The notes under the pieces are model-generated. The model was given only the letters and a program-made list of their open reading frames with translations. It ran no database searches and was not told where the DNA came from. DNA of 64,000 bases from Enterococcus sp. CSURQ0835 (lineage in GTDB: Bacteria > Bacillota > Bacilli > Lactobacillales > Enterococcaceae): positions 97,840-161,839 of the forward strand of contig NZ_CACSLH010000002.1 of assembly GCF_902706605.1 (NCBI RefSeq), written 5' to 3'. Each line of letters starts with the position of its first letter. The first letter of the stretch is position 1. The position numbers and the translations under genes were made by a program. Positions 58,379 through 64,000 of this stretch are shown here, piece after piece.

Positions 58379-58489
58379 TCCACGAACTAGCACCCCGTGG
58401 AAATAAGTTGGAAACCCATAGTAAAAAATACGTTGAGTCTCTAACTTATTTTGCGAGCAGAATGAGTTCGCTCAACTTCTCTTAGAGAC
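58379..58489. other. Structured intergenic element with interleaved stems
   Basis: Between the ispE terminator and the adcA control region. TCCACG (58379-58384) pairs with CGTGGA (58396-58401). AAATAAGTT (58401-58409) pairs with AACTTATTT (58443-58451). GTTGAG (58432-58437) pairs with CTCAAC (58471-58476), and GTCTCTAA (58437-58444) with TTAGAGAC (58482-58489). The second pairing crosses the last two, so either alternative folds or a pseudoknot are implied. No reading frame or promoter is evident. It may be an RNA element or an intergenic repeat unit. Confidence 0.45.
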
Positions 58490-58603
58490 ACTCACGTTTT
58501 TTAAATGAAAAATAACGAAAGATAGAAGTAGTTAGCTATAAAAAATCGCGAACATATGAAAAACAAAACATATCTTTTACGATCTGATGCGCTTTATTTT
58601 TGG

Positions 58604-58626
58604 TAAAACGTAAATTTTACGCTTTA
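58604..58626. promoter_or_regulatory. Zur-type operator of the adc operon
   Basis: Two 11-base half sites around T58615 form a palindrome with one mismatch; the core is CGTAAA-T-TTTACG with outer TAAA and TTTA. Size and layout match the B. subtilis Zur box. It does not resemble the AdcR site TTAAC-N2-GTTAA of streptococci. It ends 2 bases before the adcA -35 box. Confidence 0.75.
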
Positions 58627-58628
58627 TG

Positions 58629-58657
58629 TTGACGGATAGAAAAACATCTGCTACATT
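58629..58657 (+). promoter_or_regulatory. adcA promoter
   Basis: TTGACG (58629-58634), 17-base spacer, TACATT (58652-58657) preceded by TGC. Confidence 0.7.
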
Positions 58658-58688
58658 TTTAGGTATCATGAAAAAATGGAGCGAGAAG

Positions 58689-59660
58689 ATGAGACGATCA
58701 AAATTATTATTGAGTTTATTGCTGGTAACAGCCGGGACGCTTTTTAGCGCGTGTGGCAAGCAAGAAGACTCAGCTGCGAAAAATGAAAAAATTCAAGTAG
58801 TGACGACTTTTTATCCTATGTATGAATTCACGAAACAAGTTGTCGGTGATCAAGGAAAAGTCGAGTTGTTGATCCCAGCTGGTACCGAGCCGCATGACTT
58901 TGAACCGTCTGCGAAAGATTTAGCAAAAATCGCCGATGCTGACGCGTTTGTCTACAACAGTCCCGAGCTCGAGACTTGGACGAAAGATTTAGCCAACAGT
59001 ATTGATAAAAAGCAGACGACGATCATTGAAGCTGCTAAAGGGATTGATTTAATGGCAGGTACAAAAGCAGAAGATGAGCACGACCACGCCGAAGACGAAA
59101 AAGCGGAGCATGAGCATGAAGGTCATGAGCATAATCATGAGCTTGATCCTCACGTTTGGCTCGATCCTGTTTTAGCAAGCCAAGAAGTTGAAACGATCTG
59201 TCAGCAGTTGAGCCAAAAATATCCGAAAGAGCAAGCGACTTTTGAAAAAAATGCTGCCGCCTACCAGAAAAAATTAGCTGCTTTGGATCAAGAATACCAA
59301 ACAGCGTTTAAAACTGCTCAAAATAAAACCTTTGTGACACAACACGCGGCATTTGGTTATTTAGCAAAACAGTATGGCTTGACCCAAGAAGCCATCTCCG
59401 GTGTTTCACCGGATCAGGAACCATCACCAGCTCGTGTTAGTGAATTGAAGCATTATGTTGAAGAACACGATGTTAAAGTGATCTACTTTGAAGAAAATGC
59501 AACTTCAAAAGTAGCTGAGACATTGTCTAAAGAAACGGGCGTGCGGTTGGAAGTTTTGAATCCGTTAGAAAGTTTGACGACAAAACAAATCAAAGCGGGC
59601 GAAGATTATATATCGGTGATGGAAGCTAATAAAAAGGCGTTACAAGAAAGTATCAAGTAG
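58689..59660 (+). CDS. adcA: Zinc ABC transporter substrate-binding lipoprotein
   Basis: A 323-residue lipoprotein of the ZnuA/AdcA type. The lipobox is LFSAC (Cys22). Zinc ligands include His in [11 protein letters not shown], His in LDPHVWLDP, and HAAFGYLAK, plus the His-rich mobile loop (about 128-155, [20 protein letters not shown]). It lacks the ZinT domain of larger AdcA proteins. I chose ATG 58689 after GGAGCGAG; earlier in-frame ATGs at 58626 and 58668 are upstream of or next to the predicted transcript start. First gene of adcA-adcC-adcB, under a Zur-type box. Confidence 0.94.
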   Translation: MRRSKLLLSLLLVTAGTLFSACGKQEDSAAKNEKIQVVTTFYPMYEFTKQVVGDQGKVELLIPAGTEPHDFEPSAKDLAKIADADAFVYNSPELETWTKDLANSIDKKQTTIIEAAKGIDLMAGTKAEDEHDHAEDEKAEHEHEGHEHNHELDPHVWLDPVLASQEVETICQQLSQKYPKEQATFEKNAAAYQKKLAALDQEYQTAFKTAQNKTFVTQHAAFGYLAKQYGLTQEAISGVSPDQEPSPARVSELKHYVEEHDVKVIYFEENATSKVAETLSKETGVRLEVLNPLESLTTKQIKAGEDYISVMEANKKALQESIK

Positions 59661-59683
59661 TAGAAGTTATTAAAGGGGGAATT

Positions 59684-60367
59684 GTGTTGTCTTATATCAA
59701 GGTAGAAGACCTTTCCTTTTACTATGACAATGAGCCGGTCTTACAAGATGTTTCGTATCACGTAGACCCAGGAGAATTTGTCATCCTAACCGGAGAAAAT
59801 GGTGCCGCTAAATCGACGCTGGTCAAAGCAACATTGGGCTTGTTGAAACCCAGCAGTGGAAAAGTGGTGATCGCAAAAGAAAATACAGCTGGTGAAAAGT
59901 TAAGTATCGGTTACATTCCGCAGCAGATCGCTTCATTCAATGTCGGCTTTCCTAGTACCGTATTAGAGTTAGTCAATTCAGGACGTTTTTCTCGGGGCCG
60001 TTGGTTCAAAAAATTGACGCCACGAGATCATGCCCATGTAAAAAAAGCGTTGGAATCAGTTGATATGTGGCAGATGCGGCACAAACGGATCGGGGAATTA
60101 TCCGGTGGACAAAAGCAGCGGATCTCACTAGCTCGCGTGTTTGCTAAAGATCCGGATCTTTTTATTTTAGATGAACCGACGACGGGAATGGACGAAAAGT
60201 CACGGAATAATTTTTATGAATTACTCCAACACAGTGCCCACCATCATGGCAAAAGTATTTTAATGATCACCCACGATCATGAAGATACGAAACAATATGT
60301 CGATCGGCAAATCCGGTTGGTCCGAAAGGAGAATTCGCAATGGCGTTGCTTTCATATGAATTCATGA
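59684..60367 (+). CDS. adcC: Zinc ABC transporter ATP-binding protein
   Basis: A 227-residue ABC ATPase. The Walker A loop is GENGAAKST: alanine replaces the usual second glycine, which I recall as typical of AdcC. The signature is [15 protein letters not shown] and Walker B is [12 protein letters not shown], followed by a His switch (MITHDHE). GTG 59684 or TTG 59687 may be used after AAAGGGGG. It overlaps adcB by 28 bases. Confidence 0.94.
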   Translation: MLSYIKVEDLSFYYDNEPVLQDVSYHVDPGEFVILTGENGAAKSTLVKATLGLLKPSSGKVVIAKENTAGEKLSIGYIPQQIASFNVGFPSTVLELVNSGRFSRGRWFKKLTPRDHAHVKKALESVDMWQMRHKRIGELSGGQKQRISLARVFAKDPDLFILDEPTTGMDEKSRNNFYELLQHSAHHHGKSILMITHDHEDTKQYVDRQIRLVRKENSQWRCFHMNS

Positions 60368-61173
60368 GACGAGCTTTTTTGGCGGCGATCTTTATTGCGG
60401 GGATCGCGCCGATGCTGGGTGTCTTTTTAGTTATCCGCCGGCAGTCGCTGATGGCCGATACCTTGTCGCACGTTTCATTAGCAGGGGTGGCATTGGGTTT
60501 TTTCTTCAATTTAAATCCAACGTGGACCACACTACTAGTAGTGGTGATCGCAGCCATCATTTTAGAATATTTACAAAACATGTATAGTTCTTACTCCGAG
60601 ATCTCGATTGCGATTTTAATGGCAGCTGGTCTGGCTTTAGCGCTGGTGCTGATGAGTTTGGCACCGGGGAGTTCTGCCGTCAGCATTCAATCGTATTTGT
60701 TTGGTTCGATCGTGACGATTACTTGGAGCCAAGTGATTTTTCTTGCCGTTTTAGTTGTATTGATCGGCATTTTATTCCTCTTATTCCGTCGGCCGATGTA
60801 CGTGTTGACCTTTGATGAAGATACAGCGGCGATGGATGGATTACCCGTTCGACAAATGTCCATGATCTTTAACGTTGTGACAGGGATCGCGATCGCAATT
60901 ATGATCCCGATCGCGGGTGCCTTGTTGATCTCAGCGATTATGGTCTTACCGGCTGCCATTGGGATGCGCGTTGGCAAAAGCTTTAAAACGGTCATCTTAG
61001 TCAGCATCATTGTCGGCTTCATTGGGATGATCGGTGGACTGCTAGGTTCGTATTATTTAGATACGCCACCGGGAGCGACGATCACGTTAGGTTTTATCGC
61101 GTTGTTTTTAATCTTGAACCTGATTCGCCAAACTGTGATTGCTTCAAGACGAAAAAAAAATCAACAAAGTTAA
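60340..61173 (+). CDS. adcB: Zinc ABC transporter permease
   Basis: A 277-residue permease with about eight helices of the ABC-3 (ZnuB) family: [23 protein letters not shown], the [21 protein letters not shown] motif that meets the ATPase, and [20 protein letters not shown] precedes ATG 60340 within the adcC end. It closes the zinc uptake operon. Confidence 0.94.
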   Translation: MALLSYEFMRRAFLAAIFIAGIAPMLGVFLVIRRQSLMADTLSHVSLAGVALGFFFNLNPTWTTLLVVVIAAIILEYLQNMYSSYSEISIAILMAAGLALALVLMSLAPGSSAVSIQSYLFGSIVTITWSQVIFLAVLVVLIGILFLLFRRPMYVLTFDEDTAAMDGLPVRQMSMIFNVVTGIAIAIMIPIAGALLISAIMVLPAAIGMRVGKSFKTVILVSIIVGFIGMIGGLLGSYYLDTPPGATITLGFIALFLILNLIRQTVIASRRKKNQQS

Positions 61174-61181
61174 AATGCAGC

Positions 61182-61221
61182 AAAAAAACAAGCGAGGAGT
61201 AGCGTCTTATGCTTGTTTTTT
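61182..61221 (+). terminator. adc operon terminator
   Basis: AAAAAAACAAGC / GCTTGTTTTTT with a 17-base loop; A and T runs on both sides. Confidence 0.75.
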
Positions 61222-61279
61222 ATGTGTTTGTTGAGCAAGAAAATAAATAAAAGTTTAAGGTCAGCCTTTTGATCGGAAT

Positions 61280-61328
61280 GTTCGGCTGGCATTTCTCATC
61301 TCTCAGCCATAAAAGCCGAACTTTTTTT
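61280..61328 (+). promoter_or_regulatory. Inverted PurBox-like pair / terminator-like hairpin before purR
   Basis: GTTCGGCT (61280-61287) and AGCCGAAC (61314-61321) form an inverted pair, followed by seven T. CCGAAC with A/T flanks matches the PurR box core (AWWWCCGAACWWT) of B. subtilis, so this may be the operator for PurR autocontrol. The same bases also form a terminator-like hairpin. A TATAAT at 61371-61376 is the likely purR -10. Confidence 0.5.
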
Positions 61329-61411
61329 CAAAGATTACGGAAAATGCTCGAATTTTTTCAGCAGAACCCTTATAATGAAAAACGATGAATTTTAGAATAG
61401 GAGTGAAGAAT

Positions 61412-62230
61412 TTGAAAGTTCGCCGGAGTGAACGTTTGATTGATATGACCCAATACTTATTGGAGCATCCCCATGACTTGATCCCATTGACTTTTTTTGC
61501 CGAACGATACAGTTCTGCCAAATCATCCATCAGTGAAGATCTTGCGATCGTGAAAAAAACCTTTAAAGAAAGAGGGACCGGTTTTTTAGAAACGATTCCA
61601 GGCGCTGCAGGCGGCGTCGTATTCACGCCCAGCATCACAAAAGAACAAGCCCATACCTACATAGAATCGTTAGCTGAACGTCTGTCAGAAGAAGATCGAC
61701 TGCTGCCTGGGGGGTATGTGTATCTGTCAGACATGCTAGGCCAGCCGGATCTTTTACGGATGATCGGCCGGATTATCGCCGCACTGTATGATGATAAAGA
61801 GATCGATGCTGTAATGACGGTCGCAACAAAAGGTGTTCCGATCGCTCAGGCGGTCTCTTATTATTTGAATGCGCCATTTGTCATTGTGCGTCGTGATTCT
61901 AAGATCACAGAAGGTTCAACCGTCAGTGTCAATTATGTTTCGGGTTCATCTGAGCGAATTGAAAAAATGGAACTTTCCAAACGCAGCTTGCCGCGAGGAT
62001 CGAAAGTCTTGATCGTTGACGACTTTATGAAAGGCGGCGGAACGGTCAACGGGATGAAGAGTTTGATCGAAGAGTTTGAAGCGGAACTGGTAGGGATCAC
62101 AGTCTTTGCTGAATCCCGTTTCAAAGGCGAACGCGCGATCAACGATTACAATTCATTGCTGTATGTCAAAGATGTCGACACAGCGACAAAAACGATCACG
62201 GTCGTACCCGGTAATTGTTTCAACGAATAA
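61412..62230 (+). CDS. purR: Purine operon repressor PurR
   Basis: A 272-residue regulator. The N-terminal winged helix is KVRRSERLIDMTQYLLEHPH, continuing LIPLTFFAERYSSAKSSISE, and the C-terminal part is a phosphoribosyltransferase-like domain binding PRPP (VLIVDDFMKGGGTVNGM). I chose TTG 61412 after GGAGTGAAG, which gives the family start; ATG 61385 would add nine residues. It probably represses purine genes elsewhere and possibly itself. Confidence 0.94.
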   Translation: MKVRRSERLIDMTQYLLEHPHDLIPLTFFAERYSSAKSSISEDLAIVKKTFKERGTGFLETIPGAAGGVVFTPSITKEQAHTYIESLAERLSEEDRLLPGGYVYLSDMLGQPDLLRMIGRIIAALYDDKEIDAVMTVATKGVPIAQAVSYYLNAPFVIVRRDSKITEGSTVSVNYVSGSSERIEKMELSKRSLPRGSKVLIVDDFMKGGGTVNGMKSLIEEFEAELVGITVFAESRFKGERAINDYNSLLYVKDVDTATKTITVVPGNCFNE

Positions 62231-62236
62231 AAAATA

Positions 62237-62281
62237 GCGGAAGACTCAAGATCGTTAAAAATTTTGGGTCGGCCGTTTTTT
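62237..62281 (+). terminator. purR terminator
   Basis: GCGG-aa-GACTCA pairs with TGGGTC-gg-CCGT, then TTTTT. Confidence 0.7.
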
Positions 62282-62339
62282 GCTTTTGGCTTAAGAGTAC
62301 GTTAAACTTGAAAGAGAGAAAAGTTTAGGAGTGACCAAC

Positions 62340-63707
62340 TTGGAAAAGAGATACGCGATTATTTTAGCCGCCGGAAAAGGCACGCGCATGAAATCAAAAT
62401 TATATAAAGTTCTACATCCAGTTGCTGGCAAGCCAATGGTAGAACATATCATTGAACGAGTGATCGAGACAAAGCCGGAACAGATCGTGACGATTGTCGG
62501 CTACGGTGCCGAGAAAGTTAAAGAACAATTGGGCGATCGCAGTGAATATGCATTGCAAGAAAAACAATTAGGAACGGGGCACGCCGTTTTACAAGCCGCT
62601 GAATTTTTAAAAGATAAAACTGGTACGACACTGGTGATCAGTGGGGATACACCACTTTTGACTAGTCAAACATTAGATAATTTATTTGCTTATCATCAAG
62701 GGAAAAATGCTAGTGCTACGGTGCTGACAGCTCATGCAGAAGATCCGACTGGTTATGGTCGGATCGTGCGGGATCATGTCGGGATTGTTGAAAAAATCGT
62801 TGAGCAAAAAGATGCGAACGAACAAGAAGCCGCGATCCAAGAGATCAACACCGGCACGTATTGTTTTGACAATGAAGAATTGTTCAATGCATTAGCTAAG
62901 ATCGGTACGTCCAATGCGCAAGGTGAATATTATTTGACGGACATCATTGAGATCTTGAAAAACGAAGGCAAAACCGTAGCCGCTTACCAAACGGCAGATT
63001 TTAATGAATCATTAGGCGTCAATGATCGGGTGGCGTTAGCTAAAGCGAATGAATTGATGCGCGAACGGATCAATCACCAACACATGGTGGCAGGAGTCAG
63101 CTTGATCGATCCTAAAACGACTTACATTGACGCAGATGTTCAGATCGGAGCAGATACTGTGATCGAACCAAATGTGCAGTTGCGTGGGACGACGGTGATT
63201 GGTGAAGATTGCCTCATCGGTGCAAACTCGAAGATCGTCAACAGCACGCTGGAAAGTAATGTTGAGATCAAAACTTCGGTTGTCGAGGAAAGTGTTGTGC
63301 GCGCATTTGCAGACGTGGGACCTTACGCACACTTACGGCCAAAAGCAGATGTCGGTCAACACGTTCATATCGGAAACTTTGTCGAAGTAAAAAAAGCGAC
63401 CATCGGCGAACATACGAAAGTCGGTCATTTAACATATGTGGGCGACGCAACGCTTGGCAAAGACATCAATGTCGGCTGCGGCGTGGTTTTTGTCAATTAC
63501 GATGGTAAAAACAAACACCATACAACGGTTGGTGATCATGTCTTTATCGGTTCCAGCACGAACATCATCGCACCCGTTGAAATCGAAAGCGACAGCGTGA
63601 CGGCTGCTGGTTCAACCATTACCGACAACATCAAAAAAGGGGACTTAGCGATTGCGCGAGCCCGCCAAGTCAATAAGACAGGTTATGCTTCCCACTTACC
63701 ATTTTAA
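62340..63707 (+). CDS. glmU: Bifunctional UDP-GlcNAc pyrophosphorylase / GlcN-1-P acetyltransferase
   Basis: A 455-residue enzyme making UDP-N-acetylglucosamine for peptidoglycan and teichoic acids. The uridyltransferase domain begins [13 protein letters not shown] and includes [12 protein letters not shown]. The acetyltransferase domain is a left-handed beta-helix (from about residue 255) with [18 protein letters not shown] and [16 protein letters not shown] chose TTG 62340 after AGGAGTG; GTG 62331 touches that site. In many Firmicutes prs follows; here an insertion sequence does. Confidence 0.95.
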   Translation: MEKRYAIILAAGKGTRMKSKLYKVLHPVAGKPMVEHIIERVIETKPEQIVTIVGYGAEKVKEQLGDRSEYALQEKQLGTGHAVLQAAEFLKDKTGTTLVISGDTPLLTSQTLDNLFAYHQGKNASATVLTAHAEDPTGYGRIVRDHVGIVEKIVEQKDANEQEAAIQEINTGTYCFDNEELFNALAKIGTSNAQGEYYLTDIIEILKNEGKTVAAYQTADFNESLGVNDRVALAKANELMRERINHQHMVAGVSLIDPKTTYIDADVQIGADTVIEPNVQLRGTTVIGEDCLIGANSKIVNSTLESNVEIKTSVVEESVVRAFADVGPYAHLRPKADVGQHVHIGNFVEVKKATIGEHTKVGHLTYVGDATLGKDINVGCGVVFVNYDGKNKHHTTVGDHVFIGSSTNIIAPVEIESDSVTAAGSTITDNIKKGDLAIARARQVNKTGYASHLPF

Positions 63708-63713
63708 AATCAA

Positions 63714-63737
63714 AATCACAGACAGCTGTCTGTGATT
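63714..63737. repeat. 24-base perfect palindrome after glmU
   Basis: AATCACAGACAG joins directly to its complement CTGTCTGTGATT, 7 bases after the glmU stop. There is no loop and no T run; a hairpin would need to open a few central pairs. Confidence 0.55.
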
Positions 63738-63762
63738 CAGACTGTAGACAAAAGATTCATAG

Positions 63763-63796
63763 AAGGTGTAGAAATCCAATTTCTACGCCTTTTTTG
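63763..63796 (+). terminator. glmU terminator
   Basis: AAGGTGTAGAAAT / ATTTCTACGCCTT (one G-T pair), then TTTT. Confidence 0.8.
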
Positions 63797-63843
63797 TACG
63801 CTCTACTATATGTAAGTTCAAAAAAAGCAAAAAAAATAAAGGC

Positions 63844-64000
63844 CTACTGCCTTTTGTATAACCATGTTGCTAGTTTTTTTAAATTCATGGCAGCCGCAAC
63901 AAGCATCGTATGCACGGTGACTTTTTCCAAGCCTCGATACTTTGTCCAGCGCATCCTATGCTTTTCTTTCATATCTGCGAACTCACGCTCAATCGTTTCT
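63844..64000 (-). mobile_element. IS1182-type transposase, C-terminal end
   Basis: The minus strand encodes the last ~51 residues of a transposase that continues beyond the window: ETIEREFADMKEKHRMRWTK, then YRGLEKVTVHTMLVAAAMNLKKLATWLYKRQ, stop at 63846-63844. The 'ER.FAD.KE.H..R....RGL..V......AACMNLKK' pattern is the DDE-domain end of the IS1182 / IS5-like superfamily. The outer end of the element should lie between 63797 and 63843; the terminal inverted repeat cannot be set without the other end. Confidence 0.82.

Noticed and set aside
59750..59830. Defective Walker A in AdcC (GENGAAKST)
   Set aside because: The Ala for Gly change is, as I recall, usual in AdcC proteins, so it is not taken as a sign of inactivation.

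Overview
This window looks like a low-to-mid GC Firmicutes chromosome, most likely Enterococcus or a close relative. The evidence is gene order and control signals. There is a gltX / T-box / cysE-cysS-mrnC-rlmB-yacP-sigH block, an adcA-adcC-adcB / purR / glmU block, and a yfmF-ymfH-ymfI-rodZ-pgsA-cinA-recA-rny block. LPXTG pilins, an Mga-type regulator, CcpA-type cre sites and a Zur-type box are also present. The species call is an inference; no rRNA or tRNA gene lies in the window.

Layout. 1-7.4 kb is an AT-richer surface and regulatory region: the tail of an LPXTG protein, proC, an AraC-type regulator with a HicB-like small protein, two LPXTG pilin-type genes and an Mga-like regulator. 7.4-12.4 kb holds two VOC proteins, an EamA-type exporter, twin rhodaneses and a large membrane protein. 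12.4-17.1 kb is a beta-glucoside PTS operon (licT-bglP-bglA, minus strand). Its leader carries a textbook antiterminator/terminator switch and two promoters that both overlap cre sites; a candidate catabolite-controlled small RNA lies behind it. 17.3-24.8 kb has recQ, a five-gene operon built around an unusual P-type ATPase with several HMA-like proteins, queG and ohr. 24.9-33.1 kb has a two-component system, a CDF metal transporter, a membrane-bound glycerophosphodiesterase, dut, radA and yacL. 33.2-39.8 kb carries gltX, the Cys T-box operon, sigH and veg.

39.9-44.3 kb is a sugar island: a galactitol-type EIIC permease diverging from a LacI regulator, an epimerase and a ribokinase. Three copies of one 14-base operator are present, the third inside the epimerase gene. 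44.3-57.4 kb is core genome: mscL, the M16 peptidase pair, ymfI, rodZ, pgsA, cinA, recA, rny and mprF. 57.4-63.8 kb holds ispE, a structured intergenic element, the zinc uptake operon under a Zur-like box, purR and glmU. The window ends inside an IS1182-type transposase.

The best candidates for undescribed biology are the HMA/P-type ATPase operon (19.2-23.1 kb), the small RNA candidate at about 17.03-17.08 kb, the sugar island with its intragenic operator, and the interleaved-stem element at about 58.4-58.5 kb. All starts were chosen from Shine-Dalgarno spacing and family alignment from memory; no database search was possible.
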